DNA of 24,457 bases, taken from IMG/VR virus record IMGVR_UViG_3300028176_000018, positions 1 to 24,457 of that record, one strand, 5' to 3'. This stretch comes from a virus. A program made the position numbers and the translations under genes. The notes below the pieces were generated by a model. The model saw only the letters and a list, made by a program, of their open reading frames with translations. It was not told the origin of the DNA and did not search any database. Position 1 is the stretch's first letter; each line of letters opens with the position of its first letter. Positions 8,475-14,805 of the stretch are shown here, in pieces.

Positions 8475-9413
8475 TTACGCGCCGGTCGAACCGACTACAC
8501 GATAACCAGGTGAGATCATGCCTGTACCATACATTTCAAAACACATACCGCGATAGACCTGGCTGGATTTGAGCCATTCGGTTTCGAGCCAGATGGATTT
8601 CTTCGTCTGCAAGATAGCACCGGCATCTTCCAGCGAGTCGTCGATCAGGAACCACGGGCTTGTATCCGCAGCGCCACCAGTACCAGCGGTAAAGTCGATA
8701 TAGGGATTGGAAACGACTCTTACCGGATTCAGAGAATTGGCGACGTTCTTCGTGTTGGACAGTTCGAAAGCAACCAGCTGCGATTCGAGGATCTGCATTG
8801 CACGATACTGCATATGGTCGTTGATTAGCAGGGTCGTAGCGCGAGTGTCGAACTGACCGCCAGCCTGATCTTTGATATCCAGGAACTTGTTCTTGCCAGC
8901 AATCAGGTTGTCGGTTGTCAGAGCGCCCGTTGCGAGGTTATTGTTGTGTTCCGCGCTGGACAGTAAGGGATGCGTAGCGGAGAAGATGTACACGCCGTCA
9001 GCACCGGTTGTCGTTGCAAAACCATCGTTGTACAGGTCGGCAATAGCCTTCTCTTTCTTCTGGAGCATGACGCGAATCATGGGAGCGCCGAAGGAACGAT
9101 TGACCGTCTTGTACAGGTCATATTCCAGTTTCTCGCGGGAAGCGTCCACACCTTTTGAAATGGTCTGCGAGGTAATGGTCGTCTGATAACCCTGTCCAAT
9201 GGAGTCGAACGAAATGGTATCCCTTTCCGCTTTGACTTCGGCAGCGGTCAAGTCGCCCAAGGTATCGTACAAGCCGATAAGTTTAGGCTCCTGGATTTCC
9301 GTGGAGATTTGCGGGTAATATTTCTGACGGGGCATCTTCGCTTCACGATTGAAGATAACGGTTGTTCCGGCTTCCGTCATTCTGGTAATGTCTGAAACTC
9401 TACCATTAGCCAT
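8475..9413 (-). CDS. Major capsid protein (312 aa)
   Basis: AAAGGTG precedes the ATG. The order scaffold, small protein, this gene is the standard capsid cassette. The sequence reads as an HK97-fold coat protein: charged N-arm, long spine-type helix region with EKLEYDLYKTVNRSFGAPM and a Lys-rich helix (MLQKKEKAIADLYNDGF), FSATHPLLSSAEHNNNLATG, a TLLINDHMQYRAMQILES segment, and a C-terminal P-domain strand pattern (PWFLIDDSLEDAGAIL). 'F.ATHPL' with a later 'LL.....' segment is characteristic of several MCP families. Length suits the fold. Assignment is by pattern and context. Confidence 0.88.
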   Translation of the reverse strand: MANGRVSDITRMTEAGTTVIFNREAKMPRQKYYPQISTEIQEPKLIGLYDTLGDLTAAEVKAERDTISFDSIGQGYQTTITSQTISKGVDASREKLEYDLYKTVNRSFGAPMIRVMLQKKEKAIADLYNDGFATTTGADGVYIFSATHPLLSSAEHNNNLATGALTTDNLIAGKNKFLDIKDQAGGQFDTRATTLLINDHMQYRAMQILESQLVAFELSNTKNVANSLNPVRVVSNPYIDFTAGTGGAADTSPWFLIDDSLEDAGAILQTKKSIWLETEWLKSSQVYRGMCFEMYGTGMISPGYRVVGSTGA

Positions 9414-9442
9414 TTATGTTCACCTTTCTTTCTTTTTTGTGC

Positions 9443-9865
9443 TTAGCAACTAATCAGTAGATCAGCAGCATCAACCACGACGTAAGCCTTCGCTTTGTCG
9501 TTGTCGTATCCAACTAAGAACAGGAACCCACCGGTCGTGTCGTCCGGGTCAAGAACCATGTCTCCAGCGGTCACAACCATATCGTACAGCGTTCCAAGGT
9601 CAGCAGCGGTGAAATAGGTTTTCGTACCAGCCGTGGTAAAGTCGATTTCCAGAACGGCACCATTGATTCCGTAGAACGGAACAAGCCCACTCGTGGTAGC
9701 CTGTGCTTCACAAGTGACACCCAAGATTGTCTGGCCGGAATGTGCAGCAGCGGCGGGAAATGCGCCCGAACTGGAGATAATCAACTGATCCTTGATAACA
9801 TCCGTGGAACTGGCCGTCCAGAACAGGATGGGCCTTCCTTCTGTATTTTTAACTTTAATAGCCAT
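9443..9865 (-). CDS. Putative capsid decoration/stabilising protein (140 aa)
   Basis: AAAGGATTG precedes the ATG. This small beta-rich protein (ISSSGAFPAAAAHSGQTILG, then TTSGLVPFYGINGAVLEIDF and TGGFLFLVGYDNDKAKAYVV) lies between scaffold and major capsid genes, the usual slot of lambda gpD-like decoration proteins. Its length, the absence of long helices, and the 'D..D...G...V.....D.AKAYVVVDAADL' ending agree with a head-surface protein. No specific family is recognised. Confidence 0.65.
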   Translation of the reverse strand: MAIKVKNTEGRPILFWTASSTDVIKDQLIISSSGAFPAAAAHSGQTILGVTCEAQATTSGLVPFYGINGAVLEIDFTTAGTKTYFTAADLGTLYDMVVTAGDMVLDPDDTTGGFLFLVGYDNDKAKAYVVVDAADLLISC

Positions 9866-9884
9866 GCTTTTTCAATCCTTTCTT

Positions 9885-10694
9885 TTAGCGATTAGGAACC
9901 GACTCGCGGTATTCCTTATCCGAGATTTTTGTTCGTAACACTCTTTCAAGTCTTGCCTTGTCTCTGATTTCCCAAGCCGTCAATCCTTCTGCTGTCGATG
10001 CGTTTCCTGCCCTATCCGATCTGGACAGTGTTCGACCGTTCGCGTCCACTTCCCTTGTTGACTCGCCCCTGGCGGCTGAAATGGCTCTTGTTTCGCGGTC
10101 TGGTTTACTTGCTCCGTATAATCCGATACAAACCTGTTCTGCTGTCATAACTCCAAGCTTGACCACTCGCATAATCTCTTGAGCATTTTGCTTCGCTTGC
10201 GGGAACCTTGCAAAAACTTCTGAATTGTCTTCCCTAAAGTCCAACAATTCTGTTCTTGCTTCTAGGCGCTGATACCGCTGATCTTCTGTATACAGGCGCT
10301 TCGCGGTTTCCTCGTCGTTTCCCTCTGCAATGTACTTGGCAATTCCGGTTTCAACGTCCTTTGCCTTCGACTGCTCTGCAAGCCTTTGTTCGAGATCCGC
10401 TAACCGCTTTTCCTTGAGTTTGTTCTCTTTTTTCAACTCAATGATAGCGACTTCTGCGGGAGTAATCTTTCTCTTTGCGGTTGCCACTGGCTCAACGTGT
10501 CCAGCAATTGCTTCTGCAACCTCGTCGGCAGGTTCATCAGGGTCTTTGTCCTGTCCGTCGTCTACCAGGTTTCCTTCGTCGTCAAACATTGGGGAATCTC
10601 CCAGGTCTGCGATATCCACATCGTCGTCTACCTGATCTGCAACATCTACAGGTTCTTTGTCTTTCGGATTAACGTTGTCAAGTTTCATAGCCAT
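9885..10694 (-). CDS. Capsid scaffolding protein (269 aa)
   Basis: The start is the ATG at 10694-10692, seven bases after GGAGGG. An in-frame TTG 15 bases further upstream would place the Shine-Dalgarno inside the gene, so it was rejected. The first ~75 residues are very acidic (DQVDDDVDIADLGDSPMFDD). A basic stretch KRKITPAEVA follows, then a coiled coil (ELKKENKLKEKRLADLEQRL and on), a helical core, and a charged C-terminus with several Arg (WEIRDKARLERVLRTKISDK). Acidic N-terminus plus coiled coil plus basic C-terminus just upstream of the capsid gene is typical of phage scaffolds, which shape the procapsid and are then lost. No protease motif is seen. Confidence 0.82.
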   Translation of the reverse strand: MAMKLDNVNPKDKEPVDVADQVDDDVDIADLGDSPMFDDEGNLVDDGQDKDPDEPADEVAEAIAGHVEPVATAKRKITPAEVAIIELKKENKLKEKRLADLEQRLAEQSKAKDVETGIAKYIAEGNDEETAKRLYTEDQRYQRLEARTELLDFREDNSEVFARFPQAKQNAQEIMRVVKLGVMTAEQVCIGLYGASKPDRETRAISAARGESTREVDANGRTLSRSDRAGNASTAEGLTAWEIRDKARLERVLRTKISDKEYRESVPNR

Positions 10695-10776
10695 GTTATT
10701 ACCCTCCAAATTGTGCGCTGGATGCGCTAAGTATCCGTTGGTGGATACAAACCAAAGAGCGTTTGCTCATACTTCC

Positions 10777-10785
10777 ATTCTATCA
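10777..10785 (-). promoter_or_regulatory. Candidate extended -10 promoter for the scaffold-capsid operon
   Basis: The minus strand reads TGATAGAAT (extended -10). A TTGCTA -35-like hexamer lies 19 bases upstream, longer than ideal. It is about 80 bases ahead of the scaffold ATG in the correct direction. Confidence 0.35.
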
Positions 10786-10864
10786 TGACCATGCAAGGGG
10801 GTAGCAAGATTAACAATGTATATGGCACAAATGGCACTTAACCTTGCAAATCTTGCTCATTATG

Positions 10865-10908
10865 ATTCCAGATTGGAATAATAGACCAAATCAATTCCAT
10901 AATGGAAT
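10865..10908. promoter_or_regulatory. Two operator-like inverted repeats, ATTCCN5GGAAT
   Basis: ATTCCAGATTGGAAT (10865-10879) and ATTCCATAATGGAAT (10894-10908) share ATTCCA-N3-TGGAAT, with centres 29 bp apart. They lie upstream of the plus-strand extended -10. A third ATTCCN5GGAAT copy (11110-11124) forms the inner stem of the terminator. Spaced dyads of this kind are typical of dimeric repressor or activator sites; the regulator is not identifiable here. Confidence 0.55.
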
Positions 10909-10917
10909 AATCAAGTC

Positions 10918-10935
10918 TACATTAACGTTAATGTA
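10918..10935. promoter_or_regulatory. Perfect 18-bp palindrome
   Basis: TACATTAACGTTAATGTA is its own reverse complement. It lies 24-41 bp upstream of the extended -10 at 10959, covering the area just before the -35 position, so a DNA-binding site is likelier than an RNA hairpin. Confidence 0.5.
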
Positions 10936-10958
10936 ACTCTTTATCCCATTGCGACGCA

Positions 10959-10967
10959 TGATATAAT
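10959..10967 (+). promoter_or_regulatory. Extended -10 promoter TGATATAAT
   Basis: A consensus TATAAT (10962-10967) is preceded by TGn. The -35 position (10939-10944, CTTTAT) is poor, as is tolerated in extended -10 promoters. Transcription would start near 10974, exactly at a run of hairpins, and run against the flanking late operons. Confidence 0.55.
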
Positions 10968-10973
10968 AAGATT

Positions 10974-11138
10974 GTGGACATAAAAAAAGTCCACCCAATC
11001 CCTTGAACAAGGATTGCGAATCAGATGTGCCTGGCATCAGACTCGTTGGTAGACTCAATTACCATTATACTACACCAACAAAACTGATAATACAAGATGG
11101 CATAGGCTGATTCCAATAAGGAATTTGCCTATTTTTAT
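10974..11138 (+). ncRNA. Candidate structured small RNA, ~165 nt (strand not certain)
   Basis: Between the extended -10 promoter and an intrinsic-type terminator there is no ORF with a start signal, but a series of pairings: GTGGAC/GTCCAC (10974-10979, 10989-10994), CAATCC/GGATTG with inner TTG/CAA (10996-11016), an imperfect 11-position helix 11017-11027 with 11035-11045, and GTTGGT/ACCAAC (11045-11050, 11074-11079). One helix is better formed on the minus strand (A-C becomes a G-U wobble), so orientation is not settled; promoter and terminator favour plus. I do not recognise a family. Packaging RNA, an antisense regulator of late read-through, or a fragment of a large ornate phage RNA are options. 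Confidence 0.45.
11102..11138 (+). terminator. Intrinsic terminator with an overlapping alternative hairpin
   Basis: ATAGGC (11102-11107) pairs with GCCTAT (11127-11132). Inside it ATTCC pairs with GGAAT (11110-11114, 11120-11124). TTTTATA follows. The same GCCTAT can instead pair with a second ATAGGC at 11137-11142 across a TTTT loop, which would remove the terminator stem. Confidence 0.6.
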
Positions 11139-11482
11139 AGGCGACGGAGGATCGACAGAGCGAAGGCACTCCGAGATCAAAAGGCCAGAGGTAGATGCAG
11201 CCAGTAGTAATGAAGTGCGTCCGGCGTGATAAGTTAGAACAGTTGTGATTGTTGCGTCGTTAATTCGGGTGTATATGACCGAGAAACAAATTATATAGGT
11301 TGGCCACCGTGATTGGGGATGTATGAGTGCTTTGGACACGGGAAAAAGCGATACTCATGCTGAATTGTTCTGTGCGAAAAAGCGACGGCGAAAGCGAAGC
11401 TAAAGCACACTCTCCTCTTTCAAGGGGAGAAGTGTGCTCAAGGCTCTGGCTCTGCAAAGCTAATAAATATAAATAGACGAAA
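11139..11482 (+). other. Non-coding, purine-rich stretch with local RNA-like helices
   Basis: No credible gene. Helices visible: TCGG(G)T with ACCGA (11265-11282), and GTATGAGT with ACTCATGC (11321-11328, 11353-11360) enclosing GCTTT/AAAGC (11329-11333, 11345-11349). The U-G pair in the latter favours the plus strand. The stretch could be the 3' half of a larger RNA if the terminator at 11102 is read through, or the untranslated end of the packaging operon mRNA. Confidence 0.4.
11404..11438. terminator. Strong hairpin downstream of the packaging operon
   Basis: AGCACACT pairs with AGTGTGCT (8 bp), enclosing CTCCTCTT/AAGGGGAG with one wobble and a single bulged A. On the minus strand it lies 45 bases after the stop of the 196-aa gene and is followed by TTTAGCTTC, a weak U-run. 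On the plus strand no U-run follows, but the wobble pairs there. Terminator of the packaging operon or end structure of a plus-strand RNA. Confidence 0.45.
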
Positions 11483-12073
11483 CTACCTTGCACTCCTTCT
11501 AATCGCTTGCTGCGGCGCACCGTTGTGTATAACCTTTGCGGTTTCCGGGCCTTCCGTAACGACTCCTGCGGATATCTCCACTTTTTGTCCAGACTTGCCC
11601 GTTTCCTGGATCTTAATAGCGTCTTCTATCTGCACGACAGACGCACCTTGCAGGATAACCGGACTTACGCCCTTCTCTTTGGCTTCTTCGATAAGTTCCA
11701 GTTTGTGTTGCAGTTCTTCCGTTGTCATGTCCCTGTTGGGCGTAGCACTTACCTTCTCGTAGACGATATGTACGCCCGGATAGTGTTCTGCAAGAGCGGT
11801 TCTGCCCTTGTCCGTAACCATGTTCGGGTTAGGAATGTAGAATCCGTTGATTCTTGTCTTAACGTGCATATCTGGACACGCATAGAAGCCGTACTCCGTC
11901 ATTTCCTTTAGGTACTCGATGTTGCCGCCGAAGAACTGGTGCTGGATAATGTTGAACTTAGCGAGAGGAATCAATGCACCGCTAAACCCGTTCGCCGTAA
12001 ACTCTTTCCCTGCCAGCTTGCACCCCGATATGATATGCGGAAATGCCAAAGTGTTTGTTTTTGTATCAAGCAT
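11483..12073 (-). CDS. Unknown protein of the packaging operon (196 aa)
   Basis: GGAGGAATAGGCA precedes the ATG, which lies three bases after the stop of the Cys-cluster gene. The protein has a mixed N-terminal half (GFSGALIPLAKFNIIQHQFF ... FYACPDMHVKTRINGFYIPN), a helix-rich charged region (MTTEELQHKLELIEEAKEKG), then a segment ending in a basic tail (AIRRSAR). It is the last gene of the terminase-portal operon. No motif identifies it. A role in head assembly or completion is inferred only from position. Confidence 0.72.
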   Translation of the reverse strand: MLDTKTNTLAFPHIISGCKLAGKEFTANGFSGALIPLAKFNIIQHQFFGGNIEYLKEMTEYGFYACPDMHVKTRINGFYIPNPNMVTDKGRTALAEHYPGVHIVYEKVSATPNRDMTTEELQHKLELIEEAKEKGVSPVILQGASVVQIEDAIKIQETGKSGQKVEISAGVVTEGPETAKVIHNGAPQQAIRRSAR

Positions 12074-12076
12074 TGC

Positions 12077-12649
12077 CTATTCCTCCACTTCGTCCGGTAT
12101 TACTACTGTTTCTGCTGTCAAAGACGTTATCTTTCCGTGTTTTACCATTGGTTCACTTTCTGAACCAACCTTGTTAAGCTTCTGCGCCTTCATCTTCTGC
12201 CTTGCTTGTTCGTTGTGCCGTTCATACTCGATTCTTAGAGATTGCCTGTATTGTTGCAGCATAGACAAAGCTATGCGGTCAACCTTGTACTCCAGCATTT
12301 CCAGTTCTTCGGGCGGCATCTTGTTCTTCAACTCGTATTTTAGCCAGTCTCGCAGCGTTACGGGGTTCTTTGTTGTGCTGTTGCATCCTGTTTTCGTACA
12401 GGTACATTGGTTTAGTCCGCTTAACAAGGCAAGTGTTTCGCACTTCCCGCACATAGGATAGTTAAGGATGTTGGTCATGTTGTATCCAGACATGACCATC
12501 CGTTCCATTATCCAGTTTCCCTCGAACAACTTCTTCGCAAGAGCGGGGTAGGTTTCCTGCAACGCCTTCTGTACGCCCATGCTGTGCGGATCGGCCATTG
12601 CCAACTCCATTGCCTTTAGCTTGTATATGTCCGGTATTTCTCTCGCCAT
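12077..12649 (-). CDS. Cys-cluster (probable zinc-binding) protein next to portal (190 aa)
   Basis: The start overlaps the portal stop (TAATG), so the gene is translationally coupled to portal. Residues 67-89 carry CGKC ... CTCTKTGC, that is Cys67, 70, 82, 84 and 89, a likely metal-binding knuckle. Both flanks are helical: an N-terminal helix pair (AMELAMADPHSMGVQKALQE) and a long charged helix at ~112-158 (PPEELEMLEYKVDRIALSML onward). The family is not recognised. Position suggests a portal-associated or assembly factor; a nucleic-acid contact through the Cys cluster is possible. Confidence 0.72.
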   Translation of the reverse strand: MAREIPDIYKLKAMELAMADPHSMGVQKALQETYPALAKKLFEGNWIMERMVMSGYNMTNILNYPMCGKCETLALLSGLNQCTCTKTGCNSTTKNPVTLRDWLKYELKNKMPPEELEMLEYKVDRIALSMLQQYRQSLRIEYERHNEQARQKMKAQKLNKVGSESEPMVKHGKITSLTAETVVIPDEVEE

Positions 12650-14553
12650 TAGATCATCCCCCGCTTATCTGCTCCGTTCAGTCCAGGTATCGAAGCAAGG
12701 TTATCGGGCGGCGTCTGCATCTGGTTTGTCTGCTGTACTTGTCCATTGCCGGATACTGGATTCTGTCCGTTCAAAGTCTGCGGGATAATCTGCTGCATCT
12801 GCTGCTTCATTTCTCCCATTTCTTCCTGTTCCGACTTTAGTTTCATGCCGAGAATGTCTTCCAAGGCAGAAACAAGCACATCGTAGGAGATAATCGGCTT
12901 CTGTACACCGTTGGCGTCGATAGACATGATCCCTGCAAGGTTTGTCAGGATATTGTACATATCCGTCTTACCTCTGGGCATTGCGTCACCGATAATGACT
13001 TCCGTATCGAAGTCGATCTCCGTGTATACGGTTTCGCCTTGCTCGTCTACGGCAGTCTCGAACGAAGGTATTTTGCCTATATCCATGCCGGCAGACTGAT
13101 CTTCCAGCGCACGATCCAAAGTAGCGCCTGTCAGGGGTACGGTAGCCGGTACGGACATGATACCTTGAATATCTACATACTCGCTAGAGTTCTTGCCCAG
13201 ACTTGCCCAGAAAGGCTTGTCCCAATACTGCATACACAGTTTCAAGGCGTACATATCAGCCCATTTCATGACCTCTGCAATATCCGACTTCTTATCCTTA
13301 ATGCCTACAGAGCCTTGAACCATCTGACTATTGATCTGCGTAGCTGTAGCCGAGGAACCAGTCTGGCTTCCTGTCATAATATCGTGGAATCTGACGATTC
13401 TCTGCGCTTCTCTCAAGCACAACTCGATAAAGTTCGGTACTACAGCGTTGATACCGCCCATCTGCAAGACTTGGATGTTCTGTGTAGGGTCTTTGCAAGG
13501 AATAAAGTCTGCCGGATTGCTGTTTATCTCGCCCGGATCGACTTCTCCTGCTGGATCTATAGCCAATTTGCTCTGTGCGGAGAACCGAGCGGCTAATTCC
13601 AACTCATCTGCAAGATTGTTGACCTTTTCCTGCAAGCCAAGCAACAGATTTCCGTCGCCAAAGCCGTAGAACTTGCCTAGTTGCGGCATCATACGAGCGA
13701 TTGTGAACGGATATTCGTTGTCAACGTGCTTGTAGTACGGATCTCCGTCTGATTCTCGATAGATAATGCCGCTTACATCCATTTCGATAAGGTGCAAAGC
13801 GTGAGTCTTCCTGTCTCGTGTCCAGTACCGAAGAAGCATGACGCTATCTGCATCGTCTATGCTCTCGTCACTGTTCTCTCCCTCTATCCGGTTAAATCCC
13901 AGCGTAGCGGCATCTGCGTATTTCTCGCCGTATTCTTCCAAGATGTACGAGATGGGCACATATCCAACTTCCTGTATGATGTATTCCGCATACTGCAAGT
14001 CCTTGGCGTCCTTTATCCGTCCGTCTACGAGAACAGATAGGATAGGCGGTACGCTAATGCGCGGATATCCGTTGGGCTTTGTCTTGTTGTTGGAAATAGA
14101 TTCTTCCCAGGAGATTGTAAGATAGCAGTTGCCCAAAAGATCGTAATATCGAGCAAGGTCTTTCATGTGTTCTTTGAATCTGCACTTCTTGCGGTAGTAT
14201 TCGCTTGCTGCATCGAACTGCGGCATGAACGCCTTGTGTCCTGGATTGTTGGTAACGTGCGAGAAGTCAATCTGCGACTCCAACATGCTGGCTACTTGGC
14301 CTTCTACCGTAGGTGTTATCAGAGCGATAAAGGAATTTGGGAAGTCTTCGTCGTCTGCTACGGGATCTCTGCGACATTCGTACAGTTTTTGCAGATAATC
14401 CCATAACTCCTTGTAGTTTGCATCTACCTCTGCTCGTCTTGTGTAATACTGCTGCGAGTACCTTGCACCTCTGTCTATCTGATCTTGGGTCATTATACTC
14501 AAAAGATCGACAGTACCTTCCTGTGTTAGAGAACCATCACTCTGTTCCTTCAT
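12649..14553 (-). CDS. Portal protein (634 aa)
   Basis: AAAGGAG precedes the ATG, three bases after the preceding stop. Length and order (TerL, small gene, portal, ..., scaffold, MCP) fit a podovirus or siphovirus portal. Features: N-terminal helical region (YYTRRAEVDANYKELWDYLQ), PTVEGQVASMLESQIDF, the RYWTRDRKTH strand at ~242-251, EYPFTIARMMPQLGKFYGFG (280-299) followed by a helix NNLADELELAARFSAQSKLA that resembles the stem region, and a crown-like Gln-rich C-terminus (MGEMKQQMQQIIPQ). The dodecameric portal is the DNA channel and the docking site for terminase and adaptor. Assignment rests on these patterns and the gene order. Confidence 0.87.
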   Translation of the reverse strand: MKEQSDGSLTQEGTVDLLSIMTQDQIDRGARYSQQYYTRRAEVDANYKELWDYLQKLYECRRDPVADDEDFPNSFIALITPTVEGQVASMLESQIDFSHVTNNPGHKAFMPQFDAASEYYRKKCRFKEHMKDLARYYDLLGNCYLTISWEESISNNKTKPNGYPRISVPPILSVLVDGRIKDAKDLQYAEYIIQEVGYVPISYILEEYGEKYADAATLGFNRIEGENSDESIDDADSVMLLRYWTRDRKTHALHLIEMDVSGIIYRESDGDPYYKHVDNEYPFTIARMMPQLGKFYGFGDGNLLLGLQEKVNNLADELELAARFSAQSKLAIDPAGEVDPGEINSNPADFIPCKDPTQNIQVLQMGGINAVVPNFIELCLREAQRIVRFHDIMTGSQTGSSATATQINSQMVQGSVGIKDKKSDIAEVMKWADMYALKLCMQYWDKPFWASLGKNSSEYVDIQGIMSVPATVPLTGATLDRALEDQSAGMDIGKIPSFETAVDEQGETVYTEIDFDTEVIIGDAMPRGKTDMYNILTNLAGIMSIDANGVQKPIISYDVLVSALEDILGMKLKSEQEEMGEMKQQMQQIIPQTLNGQNPVSGNGQVQQTNQMQTPPDNLASIPGLNGADKRGMI

Positions 14554-14556
14554 GTA

Positions 14557-14805
14557 TTATTCTCCTTTTAGTCCTGCTTTGCGCCGTTTGTATTCCTGTG
14601 TGCTTAGAAAACCGTCCTGATTGCGAAGTTTGGCATATGGATCTTCTGGTGTTGGATCTGGGATTGGAAACTGCGACTTTTCTTTGCTTTTGTCAAGCAA
14701 TATATTCACTTTACTTGACAATTCACTAATCGAAATATTAAGTTCATGCAGCTGTAATCTAAAGTCTTGTATCTGTTCTAACAATTCTTTTTTACCGCCT
14801 AGCAT
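14557..14805 (-). CDS. Small coiled-coil protein between TerL and portal (82 aa)
   Basis: GGGAGG lies 8 bases before the ATG, inside the end of the terminase gene (14-base overlap). Residues ~5-45 form a coiled coil (KELLEQIQDFRLQLHELNIS, then ISELSSKVNILLDKSK). A Pro-rich linker (FPIPDPTPEDPY) and a basic C-terminus (EYKRRKAGLKGE) follow. No family is recognised. Its place suggests help in terminase-portal docking or head assembly. Confidence 0.75.
   Translation of the reverse strand: MLGGKKELLEQIQDFRLQLHELNISISELSSKVNILLDKSKEKSQFPIPDPTPEDPYAKLRNQDGFLSTQEYKRRKAGLKGE

Larger units (their letters stand above)
10695..11482. other. 788-base non-coding island between packaging and virion operons
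   Basis: No ORF here has a credible start signal. The island holds, left to right, a possible minus-strand promoter for the scaffold operon, a 9-bp inverted repeat (AGCAAGATT 10803-10811 with AATCTTGCT 10849-10857), two ATTCCN5GGAAT sites, an 18-bp palindrome, a plus-strand extended -10 promoter, a candidate ~165-nt RNA with terminator, and about 340 further bases with strong local pairing. Parts are listed separately. Confidence 0.8.

Noticed and set aside
10996-11080. tRNA-like look on the minus strand (TAGTATAATGGTAA D-loop-like, TTCAAGG T-loop-like)
   Set aside because: The acceptor arms do not pair, the T-loop closing pair is absent, and the 7-base anticodon-like loop lacks U33. Not called as a tRNA.
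11070-11520. Two overlapping minus-strand open frames (89 and 86 aa)
   Set aside because: They lack ribosome binding sites, have unusual composition and lie over hairpins; they are better explained as non-coding.
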